Assembly (NCBI RefSeq): GCF_035083965.1
Contig: NC_089727.1
Location: 10,297,501-10,361,500 of the forward strand
Source of the DNA: Branchiostoma lanceolatum
Taxonomy: Eukaryota; Chordata; Leptocardii; Amphioxiformes; Branchiostomatidae
Direction of reading: 5' to 3'
Length of the DNA stretch: 64,000 nt
This document shows, piece by piece, positions 11,333 through 24,500 of the stretch. The position numbers were made by a program, and so were the translations under genes. Position 1 is the stretch's first letter; every line of letters starts with the position of its first letter. The notes beneath the pieces were generated by a model, which was given only the letters and a program-made list of their open reading frames with translations, made no database searches and was not told where the DNA came from.

Positions 11333-14300
11333 CTACGTATCCTCCGAACATGGCCGTTTGAAATCTCCATCGACCAATCGGAAGGCCTCAAGAAACTCGT
11401 TGAAGTCGATGCAGCCGTCGTGGTTGAAGTCCATGCTGTACGCCATGTCCTTGATGACGTCATCAGGGAGCGGCGTGTTCATGTGTTGGGACAGTATGTG
11501 GCAGGACTCTTCAAATTCGTCCATGGAAATAAACCCTGAACAAGAAATCGAAGAACTCACACTCCTGTGAAATATCTAATTTTAGTGAATATTTAGTGCT
11601 TTACTGATTCTTGTGAATTTCTTGCTAATTCTGTCTATGCATCTTCCTGCCTTTCCTGTGGGACTTTGGACCCGCGGCCGGGTCAAACCAGACTTCCCAT
11701 CCTGCAAGTCTCCAGTTACACCGTTTTGCGCATCACATCCTGCCACCTTGGACCCTGGCCAGCGGGAACAACTTGGACACACACCAAGACAAACAAACCG
11801 AAAACAATACCTCCATTTTTACGACGACAATAATGACATGAACATATCTTTTTATATTTGTTTGTCACAAGGGGGTTGGGTGATTGATGTAAAACAGAAT
11901 TCCAAAACATAATGTAAAAGACACAATACCATATGCATCAGTATTCAAACGTTCTAGTATGTTGTCAATTCTATGTTTGAAGGTTTGAAGTGTACAAATG
12001 TAGAGGACTACCTGAGTTATCCTTGTCCATGGCTCTGAAAATCGTCTCCAGTTCATGACGACATCTGTACATAGCCTCAGTAAAACTGGTCTGGCATGGC
12101 ATGGAATTGAAGAAGAAAAAAATAGTCACTTGCACGCTCGTCATATGTCAAGTCAAGAAACCTCTGAATTAAGGACCGCTCAAAAACAAGCTTAAAGCTC
12201 TGTTAAGTTTTATGTAGCGAATGCATCATAACGTTATAAGTTGAAAATGGTTTCTAAAACTATGCTTTACGTTATTTCCATTAAAAGTCGTCAACGTATG
12301 TTCTGGAGCATGCAGTAACGGTCTCACCTCCTTAAATCTGTGTGACACAGCGAACGTTTCAAAAAGACTCTTGTAGTAAACCAAATCTCGATCCGGTGTG
12401 GTCACCAGCTGGTTCTTCAGAGCCCTCCATGGAAGGTCCAAGTTCAGAACTGACGTCATCGTCTTGATCCAATTACGTAATGTTATCACACCTACAGGTT
12501 GTTGTAAAGATTTGGTACATGAGCATTTCGCCGTAAAATGATGCGGCTTGAATGTGTTCGTAGAAATCATTCTGAAGCAAAGTTGAACTGTAATTTCCCA
12601 CATTTTCCACTGGATTTCTCACTCCTTCTGAAAGACTGGAGTTTGACCAACTCCAGTTTTTTTTGAAGGAGTGAGAAATCCGTCGTTTCTCTGACGTCAT
12701 AATTTGCAGATAGACAAAGACTTGGCAAAGACTGGGGTTGGGCTGTCGTAATTTTGCTACATGAGCATTTCGATGTGAAATCATGGCTTGAAAGTTCATC
12801 TGTGTTGATAGAAATCATTCCGAATCAAAGCTGAACTGTAATTCCCGACACAAAAATTGTCCTTACACAAATTTTCAACTGTCCAACTGAAGTCTTTGTC
12901 AAGGAATGGGCAGTCCACCGCTTTTGTGACGTCACGTTAAGCAGATAGACAAAGACAACTGGAGTTGGACAGTCGAAAATTTGGGTAAGTTCAATGTTTG
13001 TGTAAAAATGACACTCCTACTTTGCTTCAGATCAATGTGACATCAATGACAACACAATAACGTGATTTGCCAAAACAATAAACAAGAAACCACAAGTTGA
13101 AAGTCATGTTCACCTTTATCTGAGGGGTCCATTTGGCGGAAGGCCTCCATGAGAGCAGTTTTGTTTGCATAGCATTCCTCTTTCAGGTACACGATAGCAG
13201 CCTTTTCAATGATGCTGAGTCTGGAGTGTTGGGCAAACACAACATCGTCAGATAATTATGATCTTATAATAATTTTACGGATATTGTTACATCTATAATA
13301 TATTAATCATAAGTTAAGTTGATGTCCTCCTGACTCCAGATGGTGCATCGGGCGGTGCCCATCTCCGTTCCAATAGTCCTTTGGCCGCACAACTTTGTGC
13401 AATCACTACAGCAGGGGGCTAGTTCACTGGTAGCGGCTTCTGTGTTCAACTACCATACTCCCAAATGTTGTATGTACCATTTTAAGTCTTTGGTATGATT
13501 CGGTTGGGGACCGAATTCATTACCTACCGAGTGCAAGGCGAAAACTCTACTCACTTGGCCATTGCATAGGATACGATAATGTATATAACATGATGGTTTA
13601 GTAATGAGTAAAAGCACACTTGTGAAAACGATGAAGAAACGACATAAGTGCTTTGTTGGGAAATGAACAACGTAAAATGATGGGCACAAATGGTCAAAAT
13701 TGAGATGGCAATTGATTACAGCACAGGTTTCACTAATAGATGTGCGTGTTACTAGTAACATCTAAAGTACGTAATGCTAGCACCTTTCAGACCTTTGGGA
13801 CAACGCCATCTCCTTCTCCGTGTGGAACGACGTGCACATGTACTGTACCAGGCGGGGCTGCAGGTCCGGGCCGATCTTTACATAGGCGCCCCTGTTACTC
13901 CCCTCTTCGTAGTAGTTGGACGCAGAAAATATGGTCAGGACCTTTGTGCATGAAGAGTGGAGGGGCGAGATGTGTTCATTATGTAGCGTCAGTCTGTTGT
14001 CAGTAGCACATTTAACTAAACCTGTATAACGTTGATGAAGGTTAGACATCCAGGTAATAAGATACGCCAAAAATAATTACTCAAGCAACTGGATAAGATT
14101 TTGAAACAGTCAGACGTTTCAGACAGTATCCACTGTCTTTCGTCAGTGACTAACGATAGGACTGAGAACACCAGGTTTTATACCAAAACTCTGAATAGAT
14201 ATGTTAATGAGGTAAAGACAATTTAGGATGTCTTGAAGTAGTCTTTAAAAAGAAGATTAATTCAAGACAAAGTTTATGCCAATAGTTCAATTAGCTACTG

Positions 14301-17300
14301 TTGTTCTAGTACAGTAACTAAATGTTGCTTGTCCGGGGGTGGGGGGTGGTGGGCAGTGCATTATCCCAGGTGCCTGAAAGTTGAACGCGTAGACCCCCTT
14401 TCCTGTTGTGGGCGGGGTTGTACATCCTCTCATTTATTGCTTCTCTAATTCCCCGTTCGAACCAGCGTTCTTCACGATCTAGGATGTCCGTGGATTCGAG
14501 ATTGAATGAGTGTCCCTGGTTGTGTTTTAGATGGTGGTAAATGGCAGAGGAGTAGCGGTTAGCGCTCTGTCTGCAATGTTCCTTGTACCTTTCTTTTAGT
14601 GGTCGACTTGTCTCCCCAATGTACATGTTATTGCAGTTCGGTTCCTCACATTTCAGTTTGTAGATGACATTGGCTTTGATGCCTTTTTCAGGCCTGTCTT
14701 TTGGATGGACTAGTTTCTGCCTGAGAGTTGAGTGAGGTTTGAAGTTAGTGGCAATGTTGAAGTTTTGGAAGATACGTCTGAGTTTTTCCGATACTCCTTG
14801 GACGTAGGGAATGGTAATGTTGACCTTGTTCCTGTTGGTCAATGGTCTGCACTTAGGTGTTTTCTTAGACTGGTCAGAAGGTTTGAGGGCCTTGTTGAAG
14901 GTCCAATTTTGTGTTCTTCTGTTTTTGCTTCGTCTGAGGTAATGACATTGTCTGCTCGATGGAAGAGAGTTTTAATCACTGCTAGTTTGTGTTCCAAAGG
15001 GTGATGGGAATCAAAGGCCAGATATTGATCAGTGTGGGTCGGTTTCCTGTACACTTCGAACTGAAGGTTGCCATCCTTCTCTATGATGGTTTTGGTGTCT
15101 AAGAAGGGGAGCATGTTGTTTTGACATGACTCCTGTGTGAACTTGATGTTGTCATCTACCTGGTTAATATGGTCAAAGAAGTCATCAGCTACTCTCTTCT
15201 TTAGCCTACACCAAGTGTCGTCTACATAGCGAAACCAGTTTGCTGGGGGAGGGCCATTGAAAGTGCTGAGGGCTTTGTTCTCAAACTTCTCCATATACAG
15301 GTTCACCACAATGGGCGATACCGGTGATCCCATAGCACAGCCGTGCACTTGCTGGAAAAACTGTTGTTTGTAAGTGAAATAAGTGCACCCTAGGCAGAGG
15401 TCTAGCAGTTCACATATGTGGTCCACAGAGAGTTTGGTTCTATCTGCAAGTGTGTCGTCGGCCTGCAAGGCTTCCCTAACAACCGATACTGCCTCCTTAG
15501 GGGGCATGCAAGTGAAAAGCGAGCACACATCATATGAAGTGATGATTTCATCTTCTGCTACAGTGATGTCTTTGATTTTTTGGACGAAGTCTGCACTATT
15601 CTGTACATGGTGTTGAGACTTTCCCACCAACGGTCCCAAGATCTTAGCCAGATGACCTGCTAGGTTATAAGTGACAGATCCTATACCGGATACTATGGGT
15701 CGTAGAGAGACACCGGGTTTGTGGATTTTGGGAAGGCCGTAGAATGCTGGGGGTTGTTCTGTATTGGGATTGAGCTTGAAATAGGTGGCCTGGTCCAGAA
15801 ACTCGTCATCTTTCAATTTCTCGAGAGCTTTATGGATTTCCTTTTTGAACTTGTTTGTGGGGTTCTTTTTCAAGGGCCTGTATGTGTCTTTGTCCGCTAA
15901 TAGGTCTTGAACTTTTCTGTCATACTGTTCTCTGTCTAAGACTACTGTGCATCTGCCCTTGTCCGCGGGAAGGATCACTATGTCTTGATTAGTGGCCAAA
16001 TCCTTGAGCGCAGTTTGTTCTTCCCGGGTGATGTTGCTAGAAGGGGGTTTAGAGACTTTCAGAGTGGTGGCTACTTTGGTGCGTAAGGCTTCAGCCTGTT
16101 TATATGGTATATGGGCCCGACTAATTGCTGATTCAGTTTCTGTGATAGTGTCAAGTCTGATCTTTTCGGTGACACCATCTTCTCACTCGCTTCCTGCTAC
16201 TCGCCATACCGACAGTGTATTCAAATAACTAGAGAACATGCAAGAGAACAAACATCCAGACGAACGCACAAGAACACAAACATCTAGACGACACCGAAAA
16301 CAAAACCTTCAAACATGGAGGTAATGAGGTATCAGTACGGCATTGGTCCTTGTTATCATAATGCGATGTACCGCACCTGGCCATTGTGGGTGAATTCATA
16401 TCCCTCGTACTTGCACTCATGTGACCTGATGATGAGTTGCATGTCGTTTTCTTTGAGGAACTTCCCGGTGACGTCAGGACCGAAGTAACATCCGCCCCCT
16501 CGGAACGTGTTGGGCCCGCATCCCAGCTTCCCGCGGGGGTCGCTCCACAATAGGTCAAGAACCTACAGAGTAAACAAGGGTGAAAGTAAAAGTGATTTGG
16601 ACCCATTGATCTCACTAGAGAGGTATCCCTCCACTGGTCGTGACAGAGAAGTACAGACTCTATGTACAGTATTTACAGGTGCATTGTGCGAAATTCCCAT
16701 AGTTCTTTCCGACAAGCACAATGGACAGTGGACCATGGCTTAGAGTTTCGTCGTATATGGACCGAGGCCCTTTCCAGTAGCATGCATGCCGGTTGAGCGA
16801 CAGTAGCCGGGGTTTGAACTCCTAACCTCAGGGTCCAAAGGCAGGGTCACTTACCACTGCACTGCGCACACTACGTCAAGTTTACGCATACTTTACATTG
16901 TATCTAATCATTTCATTAATGCCCACGGAGATAAGTGTATTTGTCGTTCGACATCTTCAGATACCATTTGACCAAAGAAGGACTGTATCGTCGTTGCTCA
17001 GAGGCATCCTGCTAACTAAAGTATTAAAGCGTTAAAATGGGACAAAATGCAGCCGACCATCGAAGGTTGGATAGAAATGTGTTCATTGTTCACTAAACTA
17101 TATGAAGCAATGAATTCCATGTGTGTGGTATATGTTTTTTTTAATAGATTTGAGTTTCAGTGATGCAATTCAAAAGTATATGATAGTTTCAACAACCTCA
17201 CTACTGTATGTACATAGCGATGTCATAGTGATTTTAACTTACCTGTCTCCATTCCAGATCTATTCTCTCTCTGCCAGTCAGAATGCCTAACGGGTCCTCG

Positions 17301-20300
17301 TCACAACTTGGTGGCATTAAGACTGTTATATACTGAAAACAAAGAGGATAATAGCAGAAATTCCGTCGTATGATGATGATTGTACCTCTTTAGTGATATA
17401 TTGAACCAGGTGGTTGCAATTTCTACACAGATTTCGTTCAAGATGTTCCTACAAAATAGACGATGAACCCTACAGCAGTTTCGTTTCAGACCAAAGCCAA
17501 GGAGACAAAGTAGAAGTTGAATTCAATGGAGCTCTTGTAATAGAAACTATATGTCATAGAGTACAGTCATATCTGCCCAAGAAGGCCACTTATGGGGCGA
17601 GAAAACATGCTCTTTGTGGACAGGTGTTCACTATACTACACTATAGACAGGATTATACTATACTATAGACAATACTTGTGTCAATGGATAAAATTATCCG
17701 AGAGACCACCAAAAAGTAGTCACATTGGCCAGGTGGTCCTTATGTACAGGTTTGACTTTAGTTTATTTCCAGACGCTTGGACGATGACCAACTCAAGAGT
17801 TACAGACTAGAAGTTGATGTCCAAAGTTACAGAATGCGTGAGAGATCGTACCTTATGTCTCTCAAGGGTAGCGATGCATTCGAGGTCTGTTGTATCTGAG
17901 ATTCCACCGTGAGCTATAAAAATCTTTTTATCAATGATCGTAGCAAGTGGCAGCCAGCTGAAGACATCTCTGAAATGTTTCACCAGCACTGACGCATTTT
18001 TCTGCAACGGAACATCAAAGAAACTATTCATATATACGGCCAGCAAAGGTAGCAAAACTGTCAGAATGTCTCTGTAGCTGTCAGAATTTCACAAACATCA
18101 TCAGAAAGAATCCTCAAAAAGATCGAACTCAATGAATATTCATTCCTATATAACTTACCTTGTATTTTATAATAATCTCCTTGATAAACCCGTATCTGGA
18201 ACAAATAGGAACATGTTGATATTTTATTTCTTACCAGTTTGACATTTTGATGATAATTTGTAGACAAACTACGTGAAGCTTTTAGTGAATCTACCTATAA
18301 TACCTTTACTTAACATATCATCTTCTGGTAGTGTAAGGATTAAAATCTGTCATTCCTTACACAATGATCTCCAGTAGATTAACGCTAAGTTGGAAAGCAC
18401 ATTAAGTTGGATGTACATTAAAGGATAAAACGATGTGTAATGCTGGGGTATCGGCTGAGGGCTAAGTTGTTATCTAGTATCGGCCAAAGTTGTAATGCCA
18501 AAGTCACGACTGAAATGCCAAACCACTTTGTTACGTGCTCAGTGCCTGATGATATGCTGTCATCGTGACTAGTGGATAGCAAAGGTATTACACAAATACT
18601 TCCCACTGCAAAGATGCATCTGACAAGAGGTATAGTTATAGCCGTGACAAAGGCCCGGTTTACACACGCGTTCCCAAGTATCTTCAGAGTACTCGGAGCA
18701 CACTCTGAGTGTGCTTCAGTGAGACCCAAGCGTATTCCAAGGCTTGGAGTACACTCGGAACACACTCCGACTGTCCTTGGAAATGCATGTGTAAACCCAG
18801 CCAGAGACCGTGTGGGACAGTCATACGTAACTGAATGTTATCCCAATTTCAACTGGTGCACCTTTTTTATTGGAACTGCTTAGAAACTAATCCATGTTCT
18901 GCTATATCATGCAACACTTGCTTGAGTAAAGAGAAAATAAAATCTGACTGACTATACCTGAGATTCATGTTATAGTCTTCATGATTTCCCCTGTTCAGAA
19001 AAACCTGGTACGGATAAACTAAGAGGAATGCCAGTAGAAGTAACGCTATTTCCACGGAGTGAGGCCCACGGTCCACGAAGTCACCATTAAAGACGTACGG
19101 CGTCTCAGGAGAAGGGAGACCATTCTAGAAAAAATATAACGGAAAAGATCATCTGATATCCTATCCGTTTACTATGATCATCTTTATATTCACAAATGCA
19201 CAGCTCCTCTCTGAGTCGACAACTTTAAAGTAATAACTCCCCCCCCCACACACACACACCGAAATTGCAAAAGCTGGGACCTGTTTCTTCTGTTTGATGG
19301 TGTTGTCCATCACATAAACGGATTTAAGAGCAGTATAGACAAGCATATATATATATATAGAATCTGTACTTGACGGAAGAGCGACAAAGGGTTATTCGCC
19401 TTCTTGCTGCTGACTGCAGAGGCATGCGGAGTTCAGGTAAATGTAAGTAGAACTACCCAAATGTGTTGATATTTACCTTGTAAAACACGACGAAGAGATC
19501 GTCCAGACTGCCATGTAGATCGCCTGAAAGCCAGTAAGTTAATGGTGTTTCATGTATGGAAAGAAAACAAAACGTACTCGTATAAAGTACATACATCATT
19601 GTCACACACTGATATTGGAGTGATTTGGATATGACTTTTCTCCACCAGAAAATGTGCGATGGCAGCAATGTATAATTCATTTGGATACTATTTTCTCATT
19701 TCTCAAGAAGATATGTAATGCACTACGTACCACATATAGTTATTTCGTGTAATACTCCGGTGGTTGCTTTGTTTATGTTACCCATGAGCCTCAGGCGCTT
19801 GCGTGCTTCATGTAGAAGTTGAATCGCATACCGGGCATGGAGAGCCTTCAAGAAAGAAACAAAACATTGTTTGATGTACGCGCTATATAATACTGCTATG
19901 TTAGAGTTAATTCCAATCAATCAACAATGCACTTCGAATGAAAGCTCTTCTGTGCTGGCAGAGTCCATGGTTGTACAATGTGATCTTTGTTCCATCACAA
20001 AGGAAACACTCATCATGTCGATCTCGCTGACCTTCATCAGATGTCTGCTCACGGCACTGACTTTCCGGAATCCGGACTGAGCCTGATGACGTCAGGAGTG
20101 AATCAAAGGTGCGCATTTTGGATACGGAGCAGGACTACATTGTGAGGGGGGGTGTAGTCTACATCAGGGCCCACCAACCCTCTCTGAATCGTGACGGTGT
20201 TAGGTTCCGTCTTCCCCTTTGCTTCACTCCTGACGTTATCACGCTTCCGGATTCCGGAAAATCAGCGCAGTGAATCAGACGTCTGATGAAGGTCGGCGAG

Positions 20301-21475
20301 ATCGATTAAAATTCGGGGTGTTTCCTGTGTGTTAGAACAAAGCTCAAACAATACCCTTATGTTCATTTATTCATCACCTAGTTGTTTTGCAACAAAACTG
20401 CACTGAAACGATGACACCTACCTTCTTTTCTCGAAAGTACTCGACCATCTGTGTCACCTGTGTTACAGTCAGTGGGAAGTGAAGTCTCAGACCTGTATAC
20501 TCGGGAGGAACTGAGATGCTCTCGTACTCTGATGCCACGTCTTCTTCTGATTCTTTATCAGTTCCCTTGACACCTGCTCAGATCAAAGTACTTGGATGAG
20601 CAAAAAATGCATTGCACGAGGAACTGTTGACTAAGTTGAATATTTAAGCATTTAACGTTCGTAATCGAAATAACATATCTATTTCAAGTAGAATCTAGAA
20701 AAACCTCTTTCATTAAGGGATCGTTCACGATCGTCGTAGGACTGTTGGGGGTAGTCGTGAATATGTCGTACAACATTCAGCTGCCATGTTACCGACAAGG
20801 CCATCTTAGATCCTCGTGGGCTGATGGTTCTGTCACAGCCTACTGGTTAATCCTGCGACAACAAAATCGTACGACGACCTACGACGAAAGTGGCCAGGCC
20901 CTCGGGTATAGGATTGAAAATTCTACTTTTTCGAACTTCACACTACAATCCAGTATTAACTTTATCACATTCCTCGAATACATGCACATATATGAAATAT
21001 CATATTTTATGAGATGTCTGACCTGTTGTCAAGTCCTCCTGTAACAAGACCGGGAACCGAGACCTCTCCTGGGTTTCTTGAACAGGTCCTAGAGACAGAA
21101 ATAACATCGGACAACTATATTCAAACGTATATCTTTTCACAATGGCATTGAAAAAGAACACTATAAAAGCAGTTTGACTGAAGAAAGAACCAGTAGTAGA
21201 CGCAATAGTAGTTATTTCACTCACCAGGGTCTCCAATATGATCCATCATATCAATGAAGAAATTATGTAGCTGCAAAATAGAAAATCTATCAGTGACAAC
21301 GTATGTAAGATCACCCAGGCACAGTTTCTTTGTAAAGGGTTTTGAAACAAACCGTTGTTTTACGTTATGTGTCTTATAAAGCTTAAAGAAACGCTACCAC
21401 AGAACTGTTTCCTATCTAAATCATTATACAAAAGTTTCAAGACTGTATGGCACCAAGACATTTTCTGTTTATGTT

Positions 21476-21517
<42 letters not shown>

Positions 21518-24500
21518 GGAGGCACAAACAAACGGCACTGAAAAAATAACCTCGTTGTAACTGAAATACACGTATGCGTTTGCAACCAATATTTCACCTT
21601 TCTCCCTCAACAAATCTTCAGAATCGAGATTTCTGTCGCCACTATCAGTCTAGTGATTCGGTAGTCAACGAGTGACTTTAGTAATACAGTAGAAATGCAC
21701 AGGTTGAAGTGAATCTTATCAATGGGAAGATTGCTTTTCGGGCATTTCTAACTGATATTTAGAACACGTCATTGATGGTACATTCGTTGGTTTTCATCAG
21801 TGTATCAGACTGTGTACTTGTACTTACCACCATTACACAGGTAACATGCCAGTAAACACGTACCTTGAGTTGGTCCTGCTCGTTGTGGTACTCTATGCTT
21901 TGGAAGATTCTCCATGTGCACATGCGCCGTGCCTCCAGGCGGGCCAGGTAGCGGCGATACCATCTCTGGATGAGGATCGCCGCTTTTATCGCTGTATCAA
22001 AACGATTTCAGACTCATCATTCCACATACATGGATGAAGGTAAGACATCCAGGTAATGAGATACCCAATACTCAAGCAACTGGATGAGTTTTGAAAACGG
22101 CCGCCAAACGTTTCAGACAGCAGATTTTTCACACAACGTTTAATAGTTTTGTTTCAAGACCTGTTGAACTTCAGATTCTGTTCAGTCACTGACGAAAGAC
22201 AGTGGAAATGCTGAAATTGCAAAAGCTGGAACCTGTTTCTTTTTACCGTTCGAAGGTTTTGTCAATCAACGGATTTAAGAAACATCAACGGATTTCAGAA
22301 ACATCAATGGATTTAAGAGCACATAGAAGCCGTCTGGCCTGTTCAACACTTATCCAGTTGCTTGAATGACGTTAGTATTGAGTACCATTGTTCCACATGT
22401 TATGAATAGCCAGGAATAAGAATAATTCTACTGCCTCTGAACTCTATTTCCTGACACTCCCGTAAGTTTGGCCTTTGCTGTGATACCATATTCCCACTCA
22501 CTTTCTGCCGTGGCCACTCTACTGGCAGTGTATTCAGATACATATACGGACACACAAGAACACAAACATCCAGACACACCAAAAACAAAGCCTTCCATTG
22601 TACAAGGAGGCAACTAACTGTCTGCTGTTGTGTGTTCGCCGATACTCACTTGTCACCGCACACATCGAACTGCAGCACTCTGATCCATTAGGCCAAGCGA
22701 ATGAATAAGCGAGAAATGAGTAGTAGTGCATTCAGCTGCAAGTGGTAATGCTTGCTTCCACAAGCCTCAAAACAGAACTAGTATGTTTACATATTTATCA
22801 TAATGATTATGGTTTAAATATATGTCTGAAGAAATACGTTTATCATTTTTATGAAATATCTATGATTACTTTCGTTTCTAATTAAGAATCTTTTTTTGGA
22901 CATCAATTCAAAGTTCAATCTGACGCCGAATATCTAGGTTGGAAAACAACATTAACTCATCTATTTCCGTAAAGTCAGCGACGATTTGCGAGTCGAATGT
23001 CAAAACCAGCCGGCGAGGAAAGTGTCTTTGAAGCACTTGGTTTCACGGTTTGAGGCCGGGAATGTTCCCATGGTGCTCATTAACCTTTTGCCATAGAGTG
23101 ATACACACGTCAGAAGCAGCTGGGGAATTGTGCGCATGTTCGGAATGTTGTAAGGATATCACAGTCCTCATATCATTAGAATTGCAGAGCTTCCAAAGAA
23201 AATGGATATACGACCATTACGATCGATCCATAATTGATCCATACTGACTTTAGATAATATTCCTTACGTGATATTAACACAATCATCTGCCTACTGATTA
23301 ATGGAATGATTTGGCATTGATTGGTTGATCTTTTTACATATGAATGTGAACAAGTGATATCTGACAGACTGTTGGCGTCTTGGCGAGTATACAATATTTC
23401 TACTTCATTGGTGTTACCGGGACTCCTTCAATATTATAGTTTATATTCACCCTTAACTCTATTGTTTTTAGCAAATAACTTTATGGTAGAGTTATATTGA
23501 TATTATTTCCATTGTGCGTCATTTTCCTATTCCTTATTATTATTATCCTGTCTGCCAAATCGATATCCGACGTTTTTGTGTAGCTTCAATACAACATTCT
23601 CAAAATACGCTAAAATGTTACTATTTTTTGTATATTTGTACTCAACACTCGCTTAGTTCAGCACAGCATGTAGATACTGTAGGTACATGACTGCCATGCG
23701 TATGTTATGTTAGATATTTTGATGGTAAGAGAGATTCAATAAAATTCGAAGTATGATATAACCGGAACCCGTATCCACGGACATTGCTCATGAGATCTTC
23801 ATTTTATATCTAGCAACGGCTTTGCCCTTCGTGCCGTTAGCCGTTTCCATGTACCCGTTCTGACGCTGTGCGGGCAAGCTACTGATCAACAAACGATCGA
23901 GTAAGTAGCTGTAATATGTATGATTAATGTAACGATCTTTCTGATTAGTCATAATGGTTTTCACCGCGCAGAGTTAATAGCCTTGCAACAAATTGTCGTC
24001 TCTGAGGCATGCCACGGCGGTTATTTTGTACACGTGTTGTGGTCGCAAACGCCTTTCATCTTTGATGTTCATAAATAAACGGAGCGTAAACTATAAAAGA
24101 TGACAACCCACCAAAAGCAATTAGTCCATTCAGCCTGTACTAACGCCCATTAGATCATTTGCTGGTATGTTATTATGACAACCTCATTTCTTATTCATCA
24201 ATACCAAGTGCCGTGCGGAACATGGTTTGATCCATTTTCAAAGCACATCATTACTTGAGCCTACGGTGCGGACAAATTGAATTGCAAAGTACAATACAAA
24301 CATCATGAGAGTCGTGATGTTGCTGGAGGCGTAAGGCTAGGGAAGAGGGCACAATACAATTGTTTGGAGACAATTAGCTCTGCTTTGATAAAGATGAATA
24401 TTACCAAGAAGCGAGAAGAAACCGAACCAATGGATTAGACTGCAATATTCGTCCTATCATGTGTTGTGTGTAAACATGTCTTTGTTGTGACTTGTACTCA

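Larger units (their letters stand above)
14040..16320 (-). mobile_element. Penelope-like retroelement in PPEF intron 12
   Basis: Read on the minus strand, it has a 5' leader (16320-16183), a reverse transcriptase frame, a GIY-YIG endonuclease frame and a 3' tail with a hammerhead-like fold. The tail ends near the phrase ACCTGGATGTCTAACCTTC. The leader and the tail both recur in broken form at 22020-22620. RT followed by GIY-YIG is the diagnostic order of Penelope elements. The insertion is in the same orientation as PPEF. The only clear lesions are a frame break at the RT/endonuclease junction and a leader stop at 16185-16183. No target duplication was identified, so the ends are approximate. 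Confidence 0.9.
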
